From NCBI RefSeq assembly GCF_020080835.1, contig NC_058159.1, positions 29,177,525-29,241,524 on the forward strand: 64,000 nucleotides of DNA, given 5' to 3'. Below, piece by piece: positions 57,904-64,000 of this stretch. Both the position numbers and the translations under genes were made by a program. Source of the stretch: Cotesia glomerata (taxonomy: Eukaryota > Arthropoda > Insecta > Hymenoptera > Braconidae). The notes beneath the pieces were generated by a model, which saw nothing but the letters and a program-made list of their open reading frames with translations, made no database searches and was not told the DNA's origin. Within the stretch, counting starts at the first letter, position 1. Every line of letters begins with the position of its first letter.

Positions 57904-60900
57904 AAAAAAAAAGTCTAAATGATAAAGTTGATTCACCGTACTATTTTCAGAATAATATCCTAATCAATTACAATCCCCCAATTTTACACGATAAATAAAT
58001 TTATCTAATCAGCAATTTTTCACATAATTTTAACTTGAAATATTCCAATATCACGCAATACACAGATAGTGAATATAAACTAGATTACTGAATGCGATAA
58101 AATACAATATAACGTACAGCTGAATACACAAACAGAAACACCAACCATCGCGTATTGTCTATTGTTACATAAGATATTCACTAAATATCGAACATTTATA
58201 ATAATATTAAATATAACTAAGTCAAGTCGATTGTTCGGTCGGTACTATATATTATACATCGCTCGGTTGAGTGCGTCCAATGAAATTAGTTTGAGATACA
58301 TATTGCCAGGGCAGAAATGTTCTTATTATTATATTGTATCATCATTCTAGCTATACCACACAACTCAACTATTATTAAGGTTTGTTATTATTGTTGTCTA
58401 CAACGACGTGAATCTTATCCGATAAAATGACTTTACCTTAGTGATGCCTTCAATGAAAGCTCGGGTAGCAAGTTCTCCAGGGCCATCTACTGTTTTCCCG
58501 TCATCGTCCGGACCCCAGGATGCGCTGTAGATATCTATGTGTTGGGCGTTGAAACTTAAAGATCTGGCTTCAACAGCATCCGTCACTTCACCATCCAACA
58601 TTCTTACTCCTTAAAAAAAAAAAAAAAAAAGTTTGAAAAATCCAAAAGTGCACGCCTCATAACGCTCATTCATTTTTTAAGAAAGAAATAAATTGTGTAA
58701 TTGATTTAAAAAAAAAAAAAAAACTATAATTAAATAATTTCTTACAGAGTATTTTTTATTTTTTTTTTAAATATCGGCGCCCTTTTTTCTTTTCATATTC
58801 GCACGCACCCCCAAGAAAAAAAATATGAAAAAAATATATTTTAAATATATTAAAAATCTATAAAAAAATATGTATAGCAAATATATTTTTAATAACTAAC
58901 TTTTGGCCGATATTCATATATATTTTATATATTTTAAATATATTTCAGATATATTCAAAATATATCTTAAAAGACATGAAAAAAAATAGCTAAAAATATA
59001 AAAAAATATATTTTGAATATATCTAAAATATATATGAAAATCGGCCAAAAGTTAGTTATTAAATAGTATATTACACCTAGGGAAGTAAAGTAAGAATGTC
59101 TTCAGATCACATGTAATTGTTGTCCGAGGCGAAGCCGAGGTCAACAAACATGTGATCTGAGGCTTTCTTTATTTACTTCCCGTGGAGTGTATACTATTTT
59201 TTTGTCCGACGAAGGCGGAAAGCGGCAACTTTGTTTAGCGCAGCGGGACGAAAGTTGCCACTCTTTCTCGCCCGGAGGGCAAAAAATATATTTACGATAC
59301 AGGTTGGCAATAGCCTAATCGGCTCGGTACCTGCATTTCGAAAGATCGGGACCAGGGTTCGATTCCGGCGCGCACCAATATTTTTCAATGATTATAAGCT
59401 AAGAATATGTGCGTCTCATTGCCAGCCTCTGTACCGGTCGGGTTTTCTGTGGTTTTCCCATATAGTTATGGAGGTAAAATGTCATTATAGAAGTACCTCT
59501 ATACTATTTAAGACCGTAATGCAAATGCAGGTACTGATTATAACGCGTAAGTCGGCCACAGTCGCAGCACATGTGTGTCGGGCATGAAAGAAAAAATCCC
59601 GACATGCAGGGGGGTGGGGACGAAAAAGTGGTTGAGAGTTATGATGACGGGGTTGAGAGATTATATTGCGGAGAAAAAAGTGGAGAGACAATAATTCCCC
59701 ACCCTCCCTTGTAAAACACTCTACAGTGATACAAGTAAAACCATCCTCAATTATAACCTCAATTATATTTACGATACATATTTTATATATATTTATATAT
59801 TTTTTATAGATTTTTAATATATTTAAAATATATTTTTTATGTATTTCGAAATATATTTTTTTTATATTTTTTTTTCATAGGGGCAGTGTAAAAAAATCTA
59901 GGTTGATCAAGTGGCGCTATAGTTTTCACGTGACAAATAAGAAAAGTTCGTTTGTCTTTGTACGGTTGTATCGTAGCGAATTTTAATAAAAATTCAATTA
60001 AAAAAAAAAAATACGTAAACTAGCCTACTGATATAAAATACGGACCCAGTTCATTGAATTCTTAAACTAATAAAACAGATTCGGTCTTGAAATATCAATT
60101 TGTTCGGGAGTAATCGTTGATACATCCAAAATGACCTGACATCAGGACGTCCACGTAAAATTTTTTTCGAAACGTTTTTTTTTTTTCAAAATAGCAACAT
60201 GAAATGATTTTAGAAAGTAAAAGATGGTTTAATTTAAGTGTTTTCTCAGTGCACATCTATTTAAATTATTGTATAAGTGTAATATGGTCGTGATAGAGGC
60301 ATTTAAAGATCACAAAATTGCTTGAACTTGACGAGTCGAGCATAAAGCACAACCTCATGCGCTTCGCGCTATGAGGCGTGCAAAAAAAATATATATAATA
60401 AATAAAAAAGTGAATTATTCAGTAGTTACTTTTTATTTTATTTTAAAATTTAATGTATTCAATTTCCTTGAGTTGTTTCTCTCATGACTCAAGTCACGAA
60501 AACAAATTCAATTACTAACCGAGCAGAAATATAAGCAGCAAAAGTAGTAGAGCACAACTTACCCCCAACTCCAGCGCCGTAAGCAACCCCAACGGCACAA
60601 AAAGAATTATTCGCTGTTGCAGCAACTTCTCCGGCACATCTGGTACCGTGACGATTGCTGTTGAGGTAGTCATATCGCGGCATAGGATCATCGTCGAAGC
60701 TGTTTACATCATAACTCGCTTGTGGATCCTGTAATGGAAATAATAAATTAAGCTCGCTTTAAACTTTTTTTTTTTTAACTTCCTCTGAGTTTTTTAATTT
60801 TAATTTTAATATTAATATTAATATGTCAAAGGCTTACTAATGGGACTCGTAGCTCGGGTTTTGACGATCCGAGATTTTTAGGAAAAAAGTAATTAGCAAA

Positions 60901-63900
60901 TTGAAGTATCGTGCTGCACATTTGATTTTATCAAATTGGAAAATATTAATAATAATGATAATAATAATATAGAGAGAAGTTTTTAATTTTTTTAATAAAA
61001 GTCCATTTTCGATCCATTATTTGTTTTAATTTTTAAAACAAGCTATCAACGGTAAAATTTACACTCGAGTATTGGGTGGGTTTGGTGTAATAGGATTTAT
61101 TTATAAGGGTTTAACTTGTTGCGTTAATGTATCTATTAATTATTCACGGTAAGATGAACCCTAAGCCAGAGCTTACGTATCAATTATCTATTTATTGGGA
61201 AGAGAGAAATTTATTTGCTACCATAGTAATACATTTTTTTCGCGTAAATATTTTGAGAAATAGATATCATATTATATAAATGGATCGTTTAAAAATTTTA
61301 TTCCGCTAAAATTATTCCAAAATTTAATAAGAAATTAATTTTATCAATATGGAGATAATCTGAAAAATGAATTTTAATTTTTTGAAATCAGCGATTTAAT
61401 ATATTAAATAAATTGATTGTTTGAAAATTTTATTCTGCTAAAAATATTCCAAAGCTTGATAAGAAATTAATTTTATCAATAGGGAGATAATCTAAAAAAT
61501 GAATTTTAATTTTTTGAAATCAGCGATTTTAATCAAAATTAAAATTATTGATTAAATCTTTTATTAAAAAGCTGATGGGATGTTATCATTGTTACTATGG
61601 CAACGGTTAAATATTAATGATTAAAATTAGACGAAATATTGATTAATTAAATTGTCGATAATAAAAATTTTGATAAAAGCGCGCTCGATTTTCTAGAGAT
61701 TTAAATTAGAGACGATAGTTGAATTTACTACTTAAAAAAATAAAAAAGTAAACAAATTCATTGAATTTTCATGCAAATTTTATTTTCTAGAGAAAAGTTC
61801 CTACCACACGCATACAATTTGAAAGTTAGATAAGACGATAATAAAAATCTAATGCAAGTTTTTATTTTCATAAATTATTACTAATATTCAGTCCGCCATA
61901 AAATAACAGTTATGGAGTGCAGCGAGGATGAAAAGTACACTAAAAATTCTCTCGAGTTTGTCCGTTTTAATGTTCCTCGCAATAGCAAAATCGTATTTGG
62001 TATCGATTATTTTTTTTTTTAATAGACAATATGTGTTAAGTACAAACATCGTTCTCTTTACTCTGATATAATATTATATTTTTAGCATCGCAATCATAAT
62101 TCGAGTGTTTTAATGAATTAATAATGATAAAAATAGCAAAAAATGATAATATAAACATATCAATAACATCAAAGCTTTTCATTTTAATTATAAATCGAAC
62201 AATATTTTCGTATAAATGATTAACCGTCTATCCAAATAACAGTTTAAAAATTATAAAAATAATAATTTATCTCTCATTAAACTATCATATTGCCCGCTAT
62301 CTGACGTACTGACGTAATGAAAGCTCAAAGCGCTTTCGTTATATGAAAATTTGAAATTAATTATTAATGTCCGTAAATTGTTAATCAAACAGCGATTTTA
62401 CATTAAATTTCAAATATTTCATTTTTAATTATACTAATTAAAATTTATTATTGTTAAAACAACCATCAATATTTATTATTAATTATTTTAAATAATCCGC
62501 GCTGAAAGCTTTTATTAATTGTCTTGAATAAAAATTTAGAAGTTTCAATTTCACATTATTTTTTTCTACACTGATAGAAGGATTTATTTATATTTAATAA
62601 GCTTTATAAACTGTTAATAAATGATTTTTTAACTTCATAGGATTTAATAAATATTTATTAACAGTTAATAAATGATTTTTTTAATACGATTTATTTAATG
62701 TTAATAAATATTTTTTAACAGAACAAATATTTATTAACAGTTAATAAATAATTTATTAAGTACAATTTCTTAACTGTTAATAAATATTTATTAATGGTTA
62801 ATGAATATTTGTTAATTATTAACAAATATTTATTTAAAATAAAAAGCAAAAATAGCAATTTTTCTTGACACTTTTTATAAACCTATAACTGGAATATATG
62901 ATAATAATTCAATTCACTAAATAAATAAACGTTTTTATTTAAAAATATAAAGGATAATTATGAGCTGTGATAGAATTTGATACTTTACAATAAACGTTAT
63001 TAAAATGTAATATAATTAATGCAAATAATTTATAAAGATGATTTTTGCTTATAAGCAATCTTCATATCATATGACATTGCAAGCGAAACAAATTCACTCA
63101 ACAAAAATATTTATTAACTGTTCATAAATATTTGTTAACTATTAATAAATACTTATTAACTATTAACAAATGTACTTTTCTCCCAAATAAATATTTATAA
63201 AATGTTAAAAAATAATTATTAAAATTTAATAAATTAAATAATTGTCTTCAAATAAATTAAATTATTAATAGTTAATAAATCCTCCTATCAGTGTATTTAA
63301 TAAAAATATCTAGATAACAATCATGAATAATAAATGAAGGGTGTTTATGTCAAAAAAAAAATTAATGCCCAAATTATTAAAACGACGAAATAAATTAATG
63401 AAATCTAAGAAAAATATCTCAATAAAAAAATGACTCACATAATTACTGTAGATATCAGGATGATCTTTTTCCAGTCCATCATCCAAAATAGTGACAACGA
63501 CACCATGCCCAGTAATTCCATCGGCCCAAGCACCCTGGACGTTCATGTCAAGTCCCTTGCCTCGATTCTACAGAATATAACATCGACAATAGTTATGACT
63601 GCGTTTAATTATTTCCGTCACGTCATTAGTCAAACATCATTAACATATTCCGGCCATTACCGTAAACATGCTCATATATCAGATTAATCCGCTGAATGAT
63701 ACTAAACACCCACTACTTAATACCCTTCCAACGTTTGTGTTTGATAATAATAAGAATTCTAGTGATAAATGATAAATATTAAATAATAATCGAAACAATA
63801 ACTCACCAAGTACCACATTTGCGGCCATCTGTCATCATTCAAGATGGCGCGTGAGCTAGCTGGACCGCGTTTTACCACAAAATCCCTTTTTCTACGTGAC

Positions 63901-64000
63901 AATATTCTTTGCTGCTTGACCATTTGCACCCTCGGATCTCCCTCCAATCGCCTGTGCATTTCCAAATGGGGCTCCGCTGATCGCTTCGCCACAAATTTTT
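37601..64000 (-). CDS. Fur1: furin (Furin1-type proprotein convertase), 5'-incomplete, alternative 3' ends
   Basis: Calcium-dependent subtilisin-like endoprotease of the trans-Golgi network that cleaves precursors after R-X-K/R-R. The window covers the end of the prodomain to all 3' exons; signal peptide and early prodomain lie to the right. Shared exons: 64000-63807, 63567-63439, 60728-60563, 58609-58437, 56056-55639, 55507-55390, 53614-53533 and 53363-53153. All are GT..AG and phase-consistent. Catalytic Asp is in TILDDGLEKDHPD, His in NRHGTRCAGE, oxyanion Asn in WASGNGG and Ser in HTGTSASAP. The P domain follows. After 53153 (phase 1) two exons can follow, at 50747 or 48252, both restoring an (L/V)xFYGTxT strand. 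Alternative 3' exons with different C-termini are known for Drosophila Furin1, which is why I choose Furin1 over Furin2. Confidence 0.93.
38371..39812 (+). mobile_element. Helitron-like element 7, four units
   Basis: 5' end near 38371 (TTTATATTATTAAAAGAATA, first C mutated, preceded by A). 3' hairpin GCAGTCACAAAGTGACTGC at 39783-39801, seven bases, CTAG at 39809-39812, followed by T. Four quasi-palindromic units, with a short unrelated stretch near 39270-39460. Lies in the intron between furin exons B1 and B2. Confidence 0.75.
40100..40156 (-). CDS. Fur1: possible 57-bp furin cassette exon
   Basis: Between B1 and B2. Acceptor atttcag at 40157 and a strong donor gtgagt at 40099 bound 57 bp, phase 1 on both sides, encoding SATTLLLHVQQIHPDRFY and reading on into ECKVGW. 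It has no stop and fits both neighbours, but no family motif supports it. Confidence 0.3.
41110..41367. repeat. TTA/TTTA microsatellite, internally duplicated
   Basis: TTTA then TTA runs at 41110-41158, 41197-41270 and 41311-41367. The separator GTTATTTTTATTTTAATTAT is repeated at about 41168 and 41280, so a ~115-bp block including the microsatellite was duplicated. Confidence 0.9.
42690..43615 (+). mobile_element. Helitron-like element 8, both ends intact
   Basis: 5' TCTATATTATTAAGAGAATA at 42690, preceded by A. 3' hairpin GCAGTCACATAGTGACTGC at 43586-43604, spacer AAGCTTG, CTAA at 43612-43615, followed by T. Two full quasi-palindromic units and a partial one. It is the best-preserved reference copy. 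Confidence 0.8.
43931..44023. repeat. (TA)n microsatellite
   Basis: Uninterrupted TA run of about 65 bp preceded by TATATG variants. Confidence 0.95.
44482..44699 (+). mobile_element. GC-rich double-hairpin element, copy 2
   Basis: Same two hairpins as copy 1: GGCGGAAAGC / GCTTTCCGCC, then TAGTATACAC ... CTCAGATCACATGT / ACATGTGATCTGAG ... GTGTAATATACTA. Arm changes relative to copy 1 are paired (T:A in copy 1, G:C here). Confidence 0.75.
44984..45025 (-). other. tRNA-like 3' half followed by a T run
   Basis: Minus strand: a CGCTA / TAGCG stem with seven-base loop GTTTAAA, then GCGAGTTCGAATCCTGG, which has the RNA polymerase III B-box pattern, then GAGAGGTTTTTT, a terminator-like run. No D arm or matching acceptor stem is visible. 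Probably a tRNA or tRNA-derived repeat remnant, not a working tRNA gene. Confidence 0.35.
45048..45252. repeat. three copies of a ~64-bp tandem repeat
   Basis: TTATTTAATTTTTGCAAATA followed by AAATAAATAATTAT recurs three times. Confidence 0.7.
46153..47284. repeat. foldback element copy 7, split by an insertion
   Basis: Left terminus GGTAATTATTTACAACCC and right CCCCACTTGTAAATATTTACC. Family blocks continue on both sides of the 46373-47069 insertion, at aaaagta | catgaaaa. Confidence 0.75.
46373..47069. mobile_element. 697-bp TA-flanked element inserted in a foldback copy
   Basis: CACAGAAAAAAAGGTTCACT at the left; CAAGAAATTTTTCTTTCTGTG at the right, so about 13 bp of terminal inverted repeat. 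The host family reads aaaagTAcatraaaa elsewhere, and here TA is present on both sides: a clean TA duplication. The interior is a run of CTTGAGCCAAGAAAATTT-like inverted short repeats. No transposase. Confidence 0.75.
47285..47917. other. furin intron, nothing recognised
   Basis: AT-rich, no gene or clear repeat border. Confidence 0.35.
47974..48252 (-). CDS. Fur1: furin alternative 3' exon B1: P domain end and acidic linker
   Basis: Acceptor ttttcag at 48253; reads ASLTEWGLVFYGTETALK, then an acidic linker and KACKSFDSNGCL. A donor CTAG|gtgggt at 47974 is phase 1 and joins exactly to the exon at 38046 to give NGCLECKVGWY, a normal cysteine-rich continuation. If not spliced, the frame reads on to a stop at 47918 with a hydrophobic tail. 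Confidence 0.85.
48640..49064. repeat. foldback element copy 8
   Basis: GGTAATTATTTACAAGTCGG at left and CCCCACTCGTAAATAATTAC at right; the region near 48970 is partly deleted. Adjacent to copy 9. Confidence 0.75.
49070..49540. repeat. foldback element copy 9
   Basis: TTGGTAAATATTTACAAGTG at left and CCACTTGTAAATAATTACCA at right, same orientation as copy 8 and only a few bases away. Confidence 0.75.
49753..50747 (-). CDS. Fur1: furin alternative 3' exon A: Gln-rich stalk and hydrophobic tail
   Basis: Acceptor ccctcag at 50748. In frame with the P-domain exon it reads RAILHEWSLIFYGTGTLPD, completing the P domain. Then comes a long basic, low-complexity stalk (a QQLQQQLQQQLQQ run, many Asn/Ser/Pro) and a hydrophobic stretch SNSLLFIVVRLMIFLFFIQG plus LIALGLIEIICH, ending FNGD and a stop. 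The hydrophobic part is probably the membrane anchor. About 330 residues. No Cys-rich region on this route. Confidence 0.85.
50748..53152. other. furin intron between the P-domain exon and exon A
   Basis: Contains the 51.1-51.6 kb tandem array; otherwise AT-rich intron with no exon found. Confidence 0.4.
51085..51580. repeat. four or five copies of a ~110-bp tandem repeat
   Basis: The order TTTTTCAAATTTTTGCTCAT, TTTCTTTAATAAAATTCAAT, GAAAATTTTTTTCTAATCTT recurs through the block with drift. Confidence 0.7.
53153..53363 (-). CDS. Fur1: furin exon: P domain core
   Basis: 211 bp. AKITLSASRRGDLEITLTSP, TKSTLLAKRPHD, GFQQWPFMSVHTWGERP and GTWTLEVHNEGRYV. RRGDLEITL is the RGD-containing P-domain signature. 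Donor gtaagt in phase 1 feeds both alternative 3' exons. Confidence 0.95.
53533..53614 (-). CDS. Fur1: furin exon: P domain start
   Basis: 82 bp. SIPSRSQLTLDFHVKECSG, then NFLEHVQ. Too short to stand out as an open frame; found from the splice sites and the P-domain pattern. Confidence 0.9.
53624..53880. repeat. two tandem copies of a ~130-bp repeat
   Basis: AAAATTTATCAATRAAATTTTTTAAATTT occurs in both halves with the same flanks. Lies directly beside the 82-bp furin exon. Confidence 0.65.
54769..55245. repeat. foldback element copy 10
   Basis: GGTAATTATTTAAAAGTGGG at left and CCCCACTTAAAAATATTTAC at right. In the furin intron just beyond the exon ending at 55390. Confidence 0.75.
55390..55507 (-). 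CDS. Fur1: furin exon: end of catalytic domain
   Basis: 118 bp. SHSFGYGLMDATAMVQLAKK through QHKCEMLAPHKN. Acceptor ttatag, donor gtatgg. Confidence 0.94.
55639..56056 (-). CDS. Fur1: furin exon: oxyanion Asn and catalytic Ser
   Basis: 418 bp. GRSGKGSIFVWASGNGGREH, CNCDGYTNSIWTLSISSA, VPWYSEACSSTLATAYSSG, SSHTGTSASAPIAAGICALA and LTWRDMQHIVVRT. Acceptor ccacag, donor gtgaga. Confidence 0.97.
56057..56867. other. furin intron, nothing recognised
   Basis: Slightly less AT-rich than most intergenic DNA here, but with no open frame or repeat border recognised. Confidence 0.35.
56868..57855 (-). mobile_element. Helitron-like element 9, 3'-truncated
   Basis: Orientation minus. The 5' end at 57855 reads TCTATTTTATTAAGAGAATA, preceded by A. 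Three quasi-palindromic units lie inside, one with an expanded AT centre (57281-57317). The left end stops near 56868 without the hairpin. An AAT microsatellite (57856-57902) abuts the 5' end. Confidence 0.7.
57281..57317. repeat. (AT)n inside a Helitron-like unit
   Basis: Expansion of the AT-rich centre of a quasi-palindromic unit. Confidence 0.85.
57856..57902. repeat. (AAT)n microsatellite
   Basis: About fifteen AAT units, directly adjoining a Helitron-like 5' end. Confidence 0.9.
58437..58609 (-). CDS. Fur1: furin exon: VRMLDGEVTD / YSASWGPDDDG
   Basis: Acceptor tttaag after a long T run, donor gtaaag. Fifty-seven codons after completing Gly: VRMLDGEVTDAVEARSL ... SASWGPDDDGKTVDGPGEL, part of the substrate-binding cleft. 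Confidence 0.94.
59064..59284 (-). mobile_element. GC-rich double-hairpin element, copy 3
   Basis: Reverse orientation to copies 1 and 2. TAGTATATTACACC ... CAGATCACATGT / ACATGTGATCTGAGG ... GGAGTGTATACTA, then GGCGGAAAGCGGCAACTTTG / CGAAAGTTGCC. Confidence 0.75.
59302..59763 (+). mobile_element. tRNA-headed SINE, 462 bp, with 15-bp target duplication
   Basis: Flanked by a perfect direct repeat TATATTTACGATACA (59287-59301 and 59764-59778). The head contains an A box TAGCCTAATCGG (59311-59322) and a B box GGTTCGATTCC (59356-59366), both exact matches to the polymerase III consensus, and ends GGCGCGCACCA. The body includes TTTTCTGTGGTTTTCCCA, and the 3' end has short CCTCAATTATA repeats in place of poly(A). 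Intact flanks suggest a fairly recent insertion. Confidence 0.8.
60563..60728 (-). CDS. Fur1: furin exon: catalytic His
   Basis: Acceptor attacag, donor gtaagt. DPQASYDVNSFDDDP, then NRHGTRCAGEVAATANN with the catalytic His, ending GAGVG plus one base. Confidence 0.95.
60729..62568. other. furin intron
   Basis: Contains one ~132-bp tandem duplication (61275-61535); otherwise nothing recognised. Confidence 0.35.
61275..61535. repeat. tandem duplication, period ~132 bp
   Basis: AAGAAATTAATTTTATCAAT followed by GGAGATAATCT and TTTTTTGAAATCAGCGATTT occur twice in order. Confidence 0.8.
62569..63293. mobile_element. 725-bp TA-flanked inverted-repeat element
   Basis: CACTGATAGAAGGATTTATT at the left and AATAAATCCTCCTATCAGTG at the right, with TA outside both. 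The interior is built of TTAACAGTTAATAAATATTT inverted short repeats. No transposase. Confidence 0.75.
63439..63567 (-). CDS. Fur1: furin exon: catalytic Asp
   Basis: 129 bp, 43 codons, phase 0 on both sides. NRGKGLDMNVQGAWADGITG, then VVVTILDDGLEKDHPDIYSN; the first Asp of DDG is the catalytic aspartate. Confidence 0.95.
63568..63806. other. short furin intron
   Basis: 239-bp intron between the prodomain exon and the Asp exon, with both splice borders clear; no feature inside. Confidence 0.8.
63807..64000 (-). CDS. Fur1: furin exon: end of prodomain and mature N-terminus
   Basis: Runs off the right edge in an open frame; donor gtgagt. Contains AKR-SAEP, corresponding to the second (internal) prodomain cleavage site of mammalian furin, and SRRKR-D, the primary autocleavage site, then ILNDDRWPQMWYL. 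Confidence 0.9.

Larger units (their letters stand above)
58649..60382. mobile_element. composite nested element in a furin intron
   Basis: Outer inverted repeat TGCACGCCTCATAACGC (58649-58665) / GCGCTATGAGGCGTGCA (60366-60382), one mismatch. Inside is an AT-rich foldback (about 58800-59885) with a central palindrome ending CGGCCAAAAGTTAGTTATT. Its right arm is interrupted by double-hairpin copy 3 and by a SINE. Removing both rejoins an arm that pairs with the left one (ATCTATAAAAAAATATG). No coding capacity. Confidence 0.6.

Noticed and set aside
59302..59377. A functional tRNA gene
   Set aside because: A and B boxes are perfect, but the acceptor and T stems do not pair, and a 15-bp target duplication encloses a 462-bp body. 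This is a SINE.

Overview
The window is extremely AT-rich insect nuclear DNA. Its genes have spliceosomal introns with GT..AG borders, and the encoded proteins are unmistakably arthropod (nicotinic acetylcholine receptor subunits, furin). I infer a parasitoid-type hymenopteran from the base composition and repeat load; the genes alone only prove an insect.

Layout. (1) 2.1-7.0 kb, plus strand: the last two coding exons of a nicotinic receptor alpha subunit (alpha1-like), whose earlier exons lie left of the window. (2) 19.6-21.9 kb, minus: an intact, intronless Cullin-1-like gene whose 5' end also survives as two decayed tandem copies just upstream. (3) 26.9-27.7 kb, minus: a single-exon peroxin-10 (PEX10) RING protein. 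(4) 30.8-35.3 kb, minus: a complete five-exon nicotinic receptor beta1 subunit (529 aa) that can be read from signal peptide to stop. (5) 37.6-64.0 kb, minus: a furin (Furin1-type proprotein convertase) gene that starts beyond the right edge. Eight shared exons carry the end of the prodomain, the catalytic domain and the P domain, and then two alternative 3' routes follow. One is a single large exon with a glutamine-rich stalk and hydrophobic tail. The other is a pair of exons giving a cysteine-rich region, a membrane span and a cytosolic tail.

Most of the remaining DNA is mobile or repeat-derived. The clearest find is a family of nine Helitron-like elements: 5' TC preceded by A, and a 3' hairpin, 7-nt spacer and CTAR followed by T. 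Their interior is made of tandem quasi-palindromes of about 250 bp. Two of the nine lack the 5' end, one lacks the 3' end, and two are partial. Other families are ten copies of a ~480-bp foldback element with GGTAAWTATTTACAAGTGGGG termini, three copies of a GC-rich double-hairpin element, several TA-flanked short inverted-repeat elements, a tRNA-headed SINE with a perfect 15-bp target duplication, a repeat containing a piece of 18S rRNA, and three large near-perfect hairpins. Nested insertions give an order of events at several places.

Two of the genes encode subunits of one receptor class (alpha1-like and beta1). They lie about 24 kb apart and convergent, with the cullin-like gene and PEX10 between them. 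Furin acts on secretory-pathway precursors and has no evident functional link to its neighbours. I see no CRISPR, operon, rRNA gene or intact transposase.
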